From Parvularcula bermudensis HTCC2503 (GTDB lineage: Bacteria > Pseudomonadota > Alphaproteobacteria > Caulobacterales > Parvularculaceae): a stretch of DNA of 64,000 nt. Location of the stretch: NCBI RefSeq assembly GCF_000152825.2, contig NC_014414.1, positions 2,232,001 to 2,296,000 on the forward strand. The letters run 5' to 3'. The notes below the pieces were generated by a model. That model saw only the letters and a program-made list of their open reading frames with translations, did no database searches and was not told where the DNA came from. Below, in pieces: positions 36,069 to 45,352 of this stretch. The position numbers and the translations under genes were made by a program. Each line of letters begins with the position of its first letter. The first letter of the stretch is position 1.

Positions 36069-36880
36069 TGGGCCGATGGTCCGCAGGCCAAGGGATGCCA
36101 ATTCGATTTGATCGGCATACGTGGCTCATATCCCGGCAAGACCGCCACGAGGTTTGAGAAAACAAAATCGTCGAGCGTGTAATTATAGGTCGACATCTCC
36201 AGGAGAGCGGAGGGCGTCAATCTGAAGAGCCTGAACCCATGGGGCTTGAGGAGATCGAACAGCTTCTCGATCGAGGACCCAGATCGCAGCCAGGTTTGAT
36301 TATATTCCATCTGAATACGTTTAATGCGACCGGCGGCCAGCGCCTCCGTCGCCCCGCGGAGGGCGGGTAATTCGCTGCCCTCAATATCCATTTTCATGAA
36401 ATCGACCGAGGTCACCGCCTTGTCGGCGAGGATCGTATCAAGGGTTGTGATCTCGACATCGAGTTCGATGCCCCCCGACCGCTCGAGATAATAATGTTTG
36501 AACAGCGAGCTGTCCCCCGGCACGCCCGACGCATCTCCGATGAAAAAGGTCGCCCGCCCGGCGGCGTCCGATACCCCCGCCTGAACGAACTCGATGGTCT
36601 CCCGCTCACCAAGGCGACGGGTGGCCGCGTCGATCGCGGCGGGGTTCGCATCAACGCCGATGAAACGCGCGCCGGCCCCGGCGGCGAAGCCATAGGCCTC
36701 TTGCAGCCATTCCCCTTTATTCATGCCGATATCGACGACACACGCCCCCGGGGAAAGCGCCGCTTCGAGCAGCGCAAATTCGCCATTGGTCCGCATATCG
36801 CCATTCGATTTCCCGTTCAGGCGATGGGCGATATGCTCCGCGTAATAGCGGTAATAGTTGAAAAAACGACCGATCTTCAT
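36065..36880 (-). CDS. FkbM family SAM-dependent methyltransferase
   Basis: 271 residues from ATG 36880 (gaggg 5 nt upstream; a GTG at 36892 is the alternative). Motif I is ACVVDIGMNKGEWLQEAYGF, then FIGVDANPAAIDAA. The late motif is SVDFMKMDIEGSELPALRGA. The N-terminus (KIGRFFNYYRYYAEHIAHRL) is aromatic and basic. It is the first gene of the four-gene minus-strand unit fkbM - methyltransferase - sulfotransferase - cgeB-like, joined by overlaps. It is the third FkbM protein in the locus; the three are clearly different in sequence, so each likely has its own target. Confidence 0.87.
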   Translation of the reverse strand: MKIGRFFNYYRYYAEHIAHRLNGKSNGDMRTNGEFALLEAALSPGACVVDIGMNKGEWLQEAYGFAAGAGARFIGVDANPAAIDAATRRLGERETIEFVQAGVSDAAGRATFFIGDASGVPGDSSLFKHYYLERSGGIELDVEITTLDTILADKAVTSVDFMKMDIEGSELPALRGATEALAAGRIKRIQMEYNQTWLRSGSSIEKLFDLLKPHGFRLFRLTPSALLEMSTYNYTLDDFVFSNLVAVLPGYEPRMPIKSNWHPLACGPSAQ

Positions 36881-37023
36881 GCGCGCCCTCACGTCTCCGC
36901 TAGAGAGCTATCGGGTTACAGGTTCACGAAAAGGGCCGTCCATGAGCATGGCACGCCCCAATGATCCCTCCCCCTATCGAACGGCGCGATCGCAAGCAAG
37001 TCAGGGCACGCGACTGAGAGGCC

Positions 37024-39414
37024 CTAGGCGCTGACGAGGCGGGCCTTGGCCTCTGCGATCGAGGCGGGCAGCGAGTAATAACGGATATTGGGACGTGCCA
37101 AGCCCGCCCCCGTCGCGCCGAGATCCCCGGTGATCGTCCAATCCCCGCCAAGGGGGTCGGCAATTTGCAAGGCCCCTTGGACCGACCCTTCATCCTGTCC
37201 AGTCGCGCTCTGCCAGGTGGCAAGATCACCGTCCAAGGCGACGGTCACACCGTCGCGATACCATCGTCCGGTTCCGCCATAGGCGTTATCCGCCGCGACG
37301 AAATCATCGTCGGTGACAAGGCGGAGATAGCCTTCGTCGGATATCAGAACCGATCGCTCGACACGCAGATCGACCCCGCCCGGCAGAGGGGCCGTGGTCA
37401 GGGCGAACGTATTGCCCATAGCGGTGCCCTGGCCCTCGACAATGAGTATACTGCCGGTAATGGTCGACCTTGTGGCGGTCTGGATCAGCGTAATGCCCTC
37501 AGGCACCTGGGACCGCAGACCATCGATGATAAAATCGAAGGGATCTTCCAGATATTGGGTTGAGATCGCATAGGGCGATATAGCCGGTGTCCGGGTAAAG
37601 ACGATCTCGGAATCGATCAACTCGACCTTTGCCGCCGCGCCATGAGCGGATGCGTTAATGCCCCCATTTTGAAGGCGTAACCGTTCAAACCGGATATAGG
37701 ACGTGTCCGTACAAGCGACCGAGCATTCGAACAACGCGGAATCTTCGATGATCCATGAATCATAGAGGATCACCCCGTTCGAGTGCCCCCCAAAGCCAAT
37801 GGGATTGGTCACGTCACGGACTTCTGGGGTACACACCGCCAGGGTCCGGGTCCATCGGCACTTCTCCCCCGAAACATCGCCGGTGGCGGAATGCTCGATG
37901 AGAATCGCCCCCCGGCGGTGGTCGACGTGATTATGGAAAGCGGTGCAGTCACGGAACTCTCCCGAGCCCATGAGCATCTGGTGGGAGACCCCGTCAAAGG
38001 CGAGGCATCGATCGAACAGGCATCGACGGTTTCCATGGAGCGACCCCGCATGGTCACCGGCCCGATAGGCAACGACCTTTCGGATCACCGAATCGTTTCC
38101 AACATAAACGCCGACCTGGCGCGTAATGCCGTGATAGCTTTTCCCATCCGTCCGCGGATCGGTGCTGTCAAACGGATGGAGATACACCGTGACCTGTCGG
38201 GCGACACCGGTAACATTGAACTCAAGGGCAGGATCGGCCCCCAATTCGGCGGCATCGACGAAAAAGGTACCCGGCGTTGCGGCGCAATCGGCAAGGCTCG
38301 GGGCCCATTTCAGGTTCCGCACGCCGGGGGCGTCCGGATCGTCATCCGCTGTTGGATGCTCCCAAAAGGCGAGCCAATGCGTCGTCGGCGCCTCCCCCTC
38401 CCATGCGAAGGGTTGGGAATAGATGGTCGCATGCCCATCCCCCCGATCAGCGCTAGTGCTCCAAGGACCGGTAAGGGGATCGTCGCCGCGGATCTCCGGC
38501 AAGCCAAGGGTGGAGGTGTCACCATGGGCGGCAACGATCACGTTATTCATGCCTGAGAGATCGAGGGAGTCCCGCCAAAAGCTGCCCGCCCCCAGGGCCA
38601 AGCGCACCCCATCCCCCAGTAACAACGCCGCTTGTCGGGCGGCCGTCAGCGTTTTCAGCGGCGTTGTGGCCGTCCGTCCGTCATTGTCGTCATCGCCGCT
38701 CTCGCTATCCACATAGATATCGGCGTCGAAGCGGCCGAGTTGATCGGGCGTATTGGGAAACCGAACGGCGCCGGTATAACGGTCGATGACGATCGCATCT
38801 CTCCATAAACTGCCATCGGGAGACGCACGCAGCCTGAGATCGTCGTCGCCGGCGAGACCGATCTCCCCGCGACTGACAAAGTCATTCTGTAGGAGGATCG
38901 ACGCGACATCCTCCCGTCCACGCTTATTCAAAAAGAGCCGCTGGTCACCCGTGCCCGGTGTGACATCGTCATGGGAGAACAAGATCGCATTGGATTTGAC
39001 CGCAAGTTTATTGGTGGTATCCGCATCGGTATTGATGCCGATCTGCTCAGCCGTAGACAGATCGAATTCACTGAACGGCACCATGGGGGCCCAGACCCCG
39101 GCCCGATAGGCAAACAGCCCGTCCTCGTCAACGATATAGGCAACCCATCCTTCGATGGGGGTGTGGAACACCCAAATCCCATCCTGCCACAAAGCCACCT
39201 TTTGCCCATGCCCCGCCCATGCGCCTTCAGCCTCCTCAGGAACGATATACCGCTCGCCGATGACGGGGGGCGCAGGGGGGCTTGTCCGTTCGCGGGAGCG
39301 GACGGCCAGGTGGACCACCGCATCAAGAGTGCGCAGTGCCTCGTTATGGGTGACGTGCTTCATCGCCTGGGCTTCGGCCAAATAGGGAAGTTCGAGATTA
39401 TCGGTTTTGCTCAT
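37024..39414 (-). CDS. DUF2793-like head joined to a right-handed parallel beta-helix domain
   Basis: 796 residues from ATG 39414 (gaggggacc directly upstream; the longer frame to 39552 is antisense to the next gene). Residues about 5-120 match the DUF2793 pattern found in phage and gene-transfer-agent tail regions: YLAEAQAMKHVTHNEALRTLDAVV, GERYIVPEEAEGAWAGHGQKVALW and WVFHTPIEGWVAYI. Residues about 230 onward begin YVDSESGDDDNDGRTATTPLKTL, the usual lead-in to secreted parallel beta-helix proteins. Later stretches such as SVACTDTSYIRFERLRLQNGGI look like helix rungs. There is no signal peptide. The layout recalls a phage tailspike that binds or cleaves polysaccharide. No other phage genes are near. 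A role in trimming or binding the locus polysaccharide is inference. Confidence 0.78.
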   Translation of the reverse strand: MSKTDNLELPYLAEAQAMKHVTHNEALRTLDAVVHLAVRSRERTSPPAPPVIGERYIVPEEAEGAWAGHGQKVALWQDGIWVFHTPIEGWVAYIVDEDGLFAYRAGVWAPMVPFSEFDLSTAEQIGINTDADTTNKLAVKSNAILFSHDDVTPGTGDQRLFLNKRGREDVASILLQNDFVSRGEIGLAGDDDLRLRASPDGSLWRDAIVIDRYTGAVRFPNTPDQLGRFDADIYVDSESGDDDNDGRTATTPLKTLTAARQAALLLGDGVRLALGAGSFWRDSLDLSGMNNVIVAAHGDTSTLGLPEIRGDDPLTGPWSTSADRGDGHATIYSQPFAWEGEAPTTHWLAFWEHPTADDDPDAPGVRNLKWAPSLADCAATPGTFFVDAAELGADPALEFNVTGVARQVTVYLHPFDSTDPRTDGKSYHGITRQVGVYVGNDSVIRKVVAYRAGDHAGSLHGNRRCLFDRCLAFDGVSHQMLMGSGEFRDCTAFHNHVDHRRGAILIEHSATGDVSGEKCRWTRTLAVCTPEVRDVTNPIGFGGHSNGVILYDSWIIEDSALFECSVACTDTSYIRFERLRLQNGGINASAHGAAAKVELIDSEIVFTRTPAISPYAISTQYLEDPFDFIIDGLRSQVPEGITLIQTATRSTITGSILIVEGQGTAMGNTFALTTAPLPGGVDLRVERSVLISDEGYLRLVTDDDFVAADNAYGGTGRWYRDGVTVALDGDLATWQSATGQDEGSVQGALQIADPLGGDWTITGDLGATGAGLARPNIRYYSLPASIAEAKARLVSA

Positions 39415-39484
39415 GGTCCCCTCGATGCCCTTGCCCTGCTCATGCGGGCAAAGGTAAGGCAGAGGCAGAGGATGGGGATAAGAT

Positions 39485-40750
39485 ATGGGGAGCGATGGCC
39501 CCTTGGCGCCGAGTGCCACCCTGGGCGCCGCCATGGATAACCAACGATCCACCGGGGCCGCCGCCGATGCCCGTCCGTCACGGTCGCCTCGCTTGCATGT
39601 GCTCCAGGTGATTTCGGATCTGACGAACCCCGCCGCGGGCCCGACCTATTCGGCCACCCGGCTCGCCGAAAGCATCGCCGCCGCCGGGGCGGACAGTTCT
39701 CTCTATTGCACTGGCCCCGTGCCGGCCCCCCCCGACCCATCGGTTCACCTCCATCAATTCCCAACGCCGTTTCAGTCAGTTCCCGTCGCCGGTGCTCTGC
39801 GGCATGCCCCCGCCCTCGCCCAAGCGCTCATCGCCGATGCCGCGTTGCCGGGAACGGTGTTGCACAGTCACGGCCTATGGCTGATGCCGAATATCTATCC
39901 CGCCGATGCCGCCGCCCGGACCGGCGCGCCCTTGGTTCTGTCCCCGCGGGGAATGCTCTCCCCCGGGGCACTCCAGTTTTCGAAGGCAAAAAAGCAGATT
40001 TTCGGCGCCCTCTTTCAGCGCCGGGCGCTTCACAGGGTCGCCTGTTTTCATGCCACCGCAGCGGTCGAGCTTGAGGATATTCGGCGCGCCGGCCTCAAAG
40101 CCCCTGTGGCGATCATTCCGAACGGGATCGATATTCCCCCCCTTTCGCCATCCCGTCCACGGCGCCGAACGGTACTCTATCTTGGGCGGGTGCATCCGAA
40201 GAAAGGGATCGATCGACTGCTGACCGCTTGGCGCCAGGTCGAAACGCACCACCCGGAGGTGACCTTGCGCGTTGTCGGCCCGTCGGAGGGCGGCCATATC
40301 GGCACGTTGAAGGCCCTCAAAGCCCAGCTTGGCTTGACCTCGGTCACCTTCGAGGAGGGGCTGTACGGCGCCGAGAAACAAAGGGCGTTCGAGGATGCCA
40401 CATTGTTCGTCCTGCCCACCCTGAGCGAGAATTTCGGGATGGTCGTGGCCGAGGCCCTTGCCGCCGCCTGTCCCGTGATTTGTACCAAGGGCGCCCCCTG
40501 GCAGGGGTTGGACACCCATGAGTGCGGGTGGTGGATCGACCACGGCCCCGACGCCATGGCGGCGGCACTTCGAAATGCGCTGTCACTCTCTGCCGATGAC
40601 CTTGCCCAAAAGGGCCTTTCCGGACGGGCCTGGATGCAAAAAGACTTTTCGTGGACGAAGATTGGCGAAGACATGGTGTCAGTCTATGAATGGCTCCTCA
40701 ATCGGCGGGAGCGCCCCACCTGCGTCTCCCTGCCGTCAATGGAGGCGTGA
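39485..40750 (+). CDS. Glycosyltransferase, GT4-like
   Basis: 421 residues from ATG 39485, preceded by gaggatgggg. The internal ATG 39533 lacks an SD, but the family-typical part LHVLQVISDLTNPAAGPTYSA only begins near residue 37, so the start is not certain. The C-terminal domain has RTVLYLGRVHPKKGIDRLLTAW and the E-x7-E motif in LPTLSENFGMVVAEALAAACPVI. It is the first of a plus-strand run (GT4, acetyltransferase, GT2, GT4, membrane protein) with very short gaps. It diverges from the beta-helix gene over only 70 bp. Confidence 0.9.
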   Translation: MGSDGPLAPSATLGAAMDNQRSTGAAADARPSRSPRLHVLQVISDLTNPAAGPTYSATRLAESIAAAGADSSLYCTGPVPAPPDPSVHLHQFPTPFQSVPVAGALRHAPALAQALIADAALPGTVLHSHGLWLMPNIYPADAAARTGAPLVLSPRGMLSPGALQFSKAKKQIFGALFQRRALHRVACFHATAAVELEDIRRAGLKAPVAIIPNGIDIPPLSPSRPRRRTVLYLGRVHPKKGIDRLLTAWRQVETHHPEVTLRVVGPSEGGHIGTLKALKAQLGLTSVTFEEGLYGAEKQRAFEDATLFVLPTLSENFGMVVAEALAAACPVICTKGAPWQGLDTHECGWWIDHGPDAMAAALRNALSLSADDLAQKGLSGRAWMQKDFSWTKIGEDMVSVYEWLLNRRERPTCVSLPSMEA

Positions 40751-40752
40751 CG

Positions 40753-41343
40753 ATGGGCGTTGAACCGCTGAAGCGCGAAAGAGAAGAAGTGCCGGTCACA
40801 CCGACCACGGTCCGACCCACGCTGACGCCGCCCCCCAGTATCGGGAACAAGCTGCGTCGGCTGGCCTTTCAACTCGCCTGGGCTGTATTTGCCCGGTGGA
40901 CGCCGGCCCCCCTGCACGCCTGGCGATGCCGGATCCTCCGTCTGTTCGGCGCGCAGATCGCAGGTGGGGCGGCGGTATATCCCGATGTGACCATCTGGGC
41001 GCCGTGGAATCTCCAACTCGCCGCGGGCGCCTGTCTCGGACCGGGGGTGGATTGCTACAACGTCGCCCAGGTGTCGATCGGTCGTGACACGACGGTCAGC
41101 CAACGGACCTATATCTGTACAGCAAGTCATGACCACCGCGACCCCGCCTTTCCGCTGGTCACTGCCCCCGTGCAGATCGGGGCCAAGGGGTGGCTCGCGG
41201 CGGAGGCCTTTGTCGGTCCGGGGGTGGAGATTGGTGAGGGGGTGGTGGCCGCCGCCCGGTCGGTCATCGTGCGATCCGTTCCCGCGTGGACTGTCGTTGC
41301 AGGCAACCCCGCCCATAGTGTCGCAACGCGCCCCCCCTTCTAA
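40753..41343 (+). CDS. WcaF-like polysaccharide O-acetyltransferase (left-handed beta-helix)
   Basis: 196 residues from ATG 40753, with ggagg 7 nt upstream. A GTG at 40747 overlapping the previous stop is the alternative. The hexapeptide-repeat region starts about residue 65. The stretch CYNVAQVSIGRDTTVSQRTYICTASHDHRDPAFPL is split by family-conserved residues and matches WcaF of the colanic acid pathway closely, including the catalytic His in TASHD. The end, VGPGVEIGEGVVAAARSVI and VVAGNPA, is also typical. It would acetylate a sugar of the repeat unit using acetyl-CoA. The first 60 residues are Pro/basic and divergent. Confidence 0.88.
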   Translation: MGVEPLKREREEVPVTPTTVRPTLTPPPSIGNKLRRLAFQLAWAVFARWTPAPLHAWRCRILRLFGAQIAGGAAVYPDVTIWAPWNLQLAAGACLGPGVDCYNVAQVSIGRDTTVSQRTYICTASHDHRDPAFPLVTAPVQIGAKGWLAAEAFVGPGVEIGEGVVAAARSVIVRSVPAWTVVAGNPAHSVATRPPF

Positions 41344-42341
41344 TGGCAAAGGGCGACATTCACGCCCTCATTTTGGCGTATAATGAAGAGAAGCATCTTG
41401 GCCGGTGCATCGATAGCGTCAAAGATCAGTGTGCGTCCGTAACAGTGATCGACAGTGGGTCGTCCGACCGCACAGTAGAGATTGCCGCAGAAAAGGGGGC
41501 CGAGGTCGCCACCTTTCCGTGGGTCAATCATGCCCTCCAAGTCAATCGGGGGATTGATCTCCTGGCCCACCGCGAGGGCTGGATTTTGCGGATCGATGCC
41601 GACGAAATCCTCGATCCAAGCTCTCAGGAGAGCCTGCGTGACGCCACTGAACGGGCCGCCCCGGCGACCAGCGGGCTGCTGATTGACCGCGTTATCCATT
41701 TTATGGGCCATGGCCTTCGGTTCGGCGGGATGCGGCCGAGTTGGCAGCTTCGGCTGTGGCGGATCGGTCAGGGGCAGTGCGAACAGCGCTGGATGGACGA
41801 GCACGTTGTCGTCAGCGGCGAGGTCGAACGATCCAAAATCGTCCTTGCCGATATCAATCTCAATTCCCTGACCTGGTGGACGGCCAAGCATAACGACTAT
41901 GCCTCCCGTGAGGCCCTGGAGGTCCTGAACGACCGCTATCATTTCCTCCCGCGCGACGCCTTCGGCACCGCCAAGGCCAGCTTCCAGGCGCGGGTGAAGC
42001 GGGCGATAAAAGAAACGCTCTATCACCGATTGCCGGGAGGGGGCAGGAGCGTCCTTTATTTCCTGATACGGTATATTTTTCTGCTCGGCTTCCTCGATGG
42101 CAAAGCGGGGGCCTATTGGCACCTCCTCCAGGGGCTTTGGTATCGCACTCTTGTCGATGCCAAGGTCGCGGAGGTCGAACGCGCGATGGCGGATCATGGC
42201 CTGACGGCCGAGGCGGCGATCAAGCGCCAGCTTGGTCTCGATCCCCGAAAGGCCGAAGGTCAAAGCGTCGCGGCGCCGTCGGCTTTCCCCAAGGCCCCGC
42301 CTGCCAAGGCGCCTCCCCCGCCCCGTAAATCCGTCTCCTGA
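41343..42341 (+). CDS. Glycosyltransferase family 2 (WaaE/KdtX-like)
   Basis: 332 residues. The GT-A fold is seen in ALILAYNEEKHLGRCIDSVKDQ, VTVIDSGSSDRTVEIA and the DxD motif in GWILRIDADEIL. The centre (RPSWQLRLWRIGQG, WMDEHVVVSGEVERSK, NDYASREALEVL) is like WaaE-type beta-glucosyltransferases and related enzymes of exopolysaccharide loci. A hydrophobic segment, SVLYFLIRYIFLLGFL, near 240 suggests membrane attachment. The Pro/Ala/Lys-rich tail is probably disordered. The ATG shares one base with the stop of the acetyltransferase (TAATG). Confidence 0.9.
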   Translation: MAKGDIHALILAYNEEKHLGRCIDSVKDQCASVTVIDSGSSDRTVEIAAEKGAEVATFPWVNHALQVNRGIDLLAHREGWILRIDADEILDPSSQESLRDATERAAPATSGLLIDRVIHFMGHGLRFGGMRPSWQLRLWRIGQGQCEQRWMDEHVVVSGEVERSKIVLADINLNSLTWWTAKHNDYASREALEVLNDRYHFLPRDAFGTAKASFQARVKRAIKETLYHRLPGGGRSVLYFLIRYIFLLGFLDGKAGAYWHLLQGLWYRTLVDAKVAEVERAMADHGLTAEAAIKRQLGLDPRKAEGQSVAAPSAFPKAPPAKAPPPPRKSVS

Positions 42342-42376
42342 CGCCCATCGGGCCATGCTATAAGGACTTCACTATT

Positions 42377-43465
42377 ATGGGCACGACTTTCCTTGCCGCA
42401 GTGACAGATGCCTTCGGTGCCTATGGCGGGATCGCCCAGTATAATCGTGACTTTCTGACGGCAGCCGCGACCCATCCGGCGATTGACCGGGTTGAGATCT
42501 TTCCCCGTCTGGCCCCCGAGCCCCCAGTGACAATCCCCCAAGGCCTGACCGTCCATCGGCCCTCTCACAATAAGCTGATCTACGGCCTCAGAACCGCTGT
42601 CGCAGCGGCCATCGGACGTCCGGGCCTCGTTTATAATGGGCACATCTATCACGGCCCGCTGTCTGCCAAGCTGGAGCAACTGAGCGGTGGACGGATGATC
42701 AGCCAGCTCCATGGAACGGAGGTCTGGCAGCCCCTCGCCCCCCCCGTGCTGTCGGCGCTGGATCGCTCGGCCCTTGTCCTCTGCGTGAGTGAGGACACCA
42801 GACGGCGATACCGGGCGCAATCCCAACGTCGCGATGACAATACCCACATCGTGCCCAATACGGTGGGACCGCATTTTTCCCCCGCCCCCCGCGAGGGAGC
42901 CCGCGAGAAGTTCGGTCTCGGCGATCGGACGACCTTGTTGACGGTCGCGCGGCTCGATCCGAGGGAAGAAGGCTATAAAGGGCATGGCCGGGTCTTACGC
43001 GCCCTGCCGGGGCTCTTGGACGCCGACCCCTCCACCCTCTATCTGATCGCCGGGGTTGGCCCCGACCGGGCCCGCCTTGAAACCCTGGTGAGCGAGATGG
43101 GGCTGACCCCTCACGTTCGGTTCCTCGGCAAGGTGCCCTTCGGCGATCTTGCCGATCTTTACAGAGCGGCGGATCTTTTCGTCATGCCCTCCACCGGTGA
43201 GGGCTTTGGTATTGTTTTCCTCGAGGCGATGGCCGCCGGCACCCCTGCCCTCGGCCTTGCGGTGGGCGGCGCCCCTGACGCGCTTGACGGGCTGGGCGAG
43301 GCGGTGAGCGAAGACGCCTTCGCCGGCCATCTCCCCAAGGCCGTGGCGACGGCACGGGGGATGTCGACGGACGCCCGAAAGGATCTCGCCAAGCGAACGC
43401 AGGAGCGGTTCGGCTTTGCGGCTTTTTCGGCCCGCGTGCATGAGGCGCTCGACCGCGTTCTTTGA
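42377..43465 (+). CDS. Glycosyltransferase, GT4-like
   Basis: 362 residues. It opens TFLAAVTDAFGAYGGIAQYNRDFL, a glycine-rich acceptor loop common in GT4 enzymes. The C-terminal domain has LLTVARLDPREEGYKGHGRVL and the E-x7-E motif in MPSTGEGFGIVFLEAMAAGTPAL. The gap to the preceding GT2 gene is 35 bp. It is expected to add one residue of the repeat unit. Confidence 0.9.
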   Translation: MGTTFLAAVTDAFGAYGGIAQYNRDFLTAAATHPAIDRVEIFPRLAPEPPVTIPQGLTVHRPSHNKLIYGLRTAVAAAIGRPGLVYNGHIYHGPLSAKLEQLSGGRMISQLHGTEVWQPLAPPVLSALDRSALVLCVSEDTRRRYRAQSQRRDDNTHIVPNTVGPHFSPAPREGAREKFGLGDRTTLLTVARLDPREEGYKGHGRVLRALPGLLDADPSTLYLIAGVGPDRARLETLVSEMGLTPHVRFLGKVPFGDLADLYRAADLFVMPSTGEGFGIVFLEAMAAGTPALGLAVGGAPDALDGLGEAVSEDAFAGHLPKAVATARGMSTDARKDLAKRTQERFGFAAFSARVHEALDRVL

Positions 43466-43636
43466 GGCCCTCATCTGAGGCTCCTCCTCGCCGCGTTCGC
43501 CCGGGGGGATGAACCTTTGCGCAGCGACTCCCCTATGGTATCGAGAGCAATTGCGGAGCGGCATCGAGTCGTTCCTCTTTTAGGCCCCTTAAGGGCGCCG
43601 ACGCTCTGCCGAGCACTCAACCGTCGAAGGATCAGA

Positions 43637-45259
43637 ATGCAGGCCGCATCGACTGGCTTTTCTCCCTCTCCACGACAACGACCTCGTCGCCGTGGACCGA
43701 TGCGGAAGAGTGACCAAACGCGGCTGAGCGAGATCTACGCATCAACCATCGTCCTTCTGCTGCCGCCGTTACTGATCTTTTTCGTGACGGCGAGCACGAC
43801 GCCGGACCAGAGCCTTTACGATGAGTGGTGGATCAGAGCGGTCAATCGTTACGTCCCGATCTATTCCCTCGGCGTGCTGGCCTCCACCTGCTATCGAATC
43901 ATTCGCCAAGTCCCCGAAGCGCTCTGGACTCCGTTCGTCTGGTTTCCCTTTCAGTCGGCCATTTTCTTTGTGTTCGGCACGATGGTGGGGGTGTGGGGAA
44001 GTGCCGAGACCCTGCAAAGCCGGATGTTCCACCCCCTCACCATCGATATGGTGCAACTCCTGAACGTCAATCTTCTGCTTGGGGTGGGGATTCCCCTCGT
44101 CCTCGCCGGGATGTATGGGAGCCTTGCCTGGCTTCCCGATTTGAAGACGGAAAAGGCGAAGGGCCAAGCCAGCAAATTTCTGGCAATGCCTGACAAGATC
44201 GTGCCGATCGCCCTACTGACCATCTTTGCGGGCGGGCTTTTTCGCTACGGCCTGATGAAGCCGATGCAATGGGGGATGATCGACGGCACCCTGTCCGGTG
44301 TTTTCAGTTCGATGGGGTTTGTGATCGACCTTGGCTTTGCGATGCTCGCCTATTGCGTCGGATTGAAAGGGGGCCGCAGCTACGCGTTTCTCCTCGCCCT
44401 CCTCCTGCCGATTCACCTCATCCTGTCGCTATTCTCCTTTGCTAAGTTGGAGATTGTCGTGGCGCTCATGCTGCCCGTCCTAGGGCTGCATCTGGCGCGG
44501 CGGCGCATGCACGAGCTGGCCATCGGCACGGTCGTCGTCGTCGTCGCCTATATTCTCGCCGGTCCCATCGTGACCCATGGACGGACCCAATTGACGATCC
44601 TCACCGGGGATCTCAATCAGGGGACCTATTCAGACCGGGCCGGGGCCGTTGCGAGTTACTTCACAGCCCCCGAAACCACTCAGATGGTCAGGACGCACAC
44701 GCCGAACATTCAAGGGTGGTGGATGCGACTCGACTTCGCCGGGCCGATCGCCAACGCGATGGAGCTGCACCGACTGGGGCAGGTCAGCAACTCCCTGGAG
44801 ACGGCGTGGATGCGTTTCGTGCCGCGGCTGATCTGGCCGGACAAGCCGATCCTTGCCGGACCCGGGGCAGAGTTTTATTCCCTCATCCTCGGTCGGGAAA
44901 CGAGCACCCTTGTCGGGCTCTCGATCTACGGGGACGCCTTCTGGCAATATGGCTGGAAGGGTATCTTCGTGATTTGCCCAATCGTCGGCTTTTGCTTCGG
45001 CTTTGTCGGGCGGCATACGTTGAAATGGGTGACGGAGCGGAGCTTTCTGTTTTTCCCCTTGGTCTTCTACGTTATTCTTTGGTCCGCAGACGGACCGAGT
45101 AAATATCTCGTCAATGGCTTTATCGGAAGCATGCCCCTGATCGCCGCCTATTGGATCGCGATGAGTTTCATCCACCCCTATCTCAATATCGGCAGACAAG
45201 GTGCACGACGACGGCGCGTTGTCCGCACCCCCCGCCCCATCCCCCCCGTCTCGGCCTAG
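43637..45259 (+). CDS. Polytopic membrane protein, possible polysaccharide polymerase (Wzy-like)
   Basis: 540 residues from ATG 43637 (aagga 5 nt upstream). The frame extends to 43517 and an internal ATG lies at 43700. There are about 12 hydrophobic segments, including IVLLLPPLLIFFVTAS, LLGVGIPLVLAGMYGSLAWL and LAIGTVVVVVAYILAGPIV. A large loop about residues 350-420 lies between membrane segments (for example MVRTHTPNIQGWWMRLDF and FVPRLIWPDKPILAGPGAEF), as in Wzy polymerases. The phrase 'RLIWPDKP' is known from O-antigen/EPS polymerase-like proteins. It follows a GT4 gene in the same direction with a 171-bp gap. Polymerase is the best guess, not proven. Confidence 0.7.
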   Translation: MQAASTGFSPSPRQRPRRRGPMRKSDQTRLSEIYASTIVLLLPPLLIFFVTASTTPDQSLYDEWWIRAVNRYVPIYSLGVLASTCYRIIRQVPEALWTPFVWFPFQSAIFFVFGTMVGVWGSAETLQSRMFHPLTIDMVQLLNVNLLLGVGIPLVLAGMYGSLAWLPDLKTEKAKGQASKFLAMPDKIVPIALLTIFAGGLFRYGLMKPMQWGMIDGTLSGVFSSMGFVIDLGFAMLAYCVGLKGGRSYAFLLALLLPIHLILSLFSFAKLEIVVALMLPVLGLHLARRRMHELAIGTVVVVVAYILAGPIVTHGRTQLTILTGDLNQGTYSDRAGAVASYFTAPETTQMVRTHTPNIQGWWMRLDFAGPIANAMELHRLGQVSNSLETAWMRFVPRLIWPDKPILAGPGAEFYSLILGRETSTLVGLSIYGDAFWQYGWKGIFVICPIVGFCFGFVGRHTLKWVTERSFLFFPLVFYVILWSADGPSKYLVNGFIGSMPLIAAYWIAMSFIHPYLNIGRQGARRRRVVRTPRPIPPVSA

Positions 45260-45352
45260 CCTGGGCGGAGCATCGGTATTGAGGCCGAAAGGCGGCGCCC
45301 CCCCTCCCAGAACGCGATTGGGCGCCTTCCCACATTGTCTGAGAGCCCCTAA

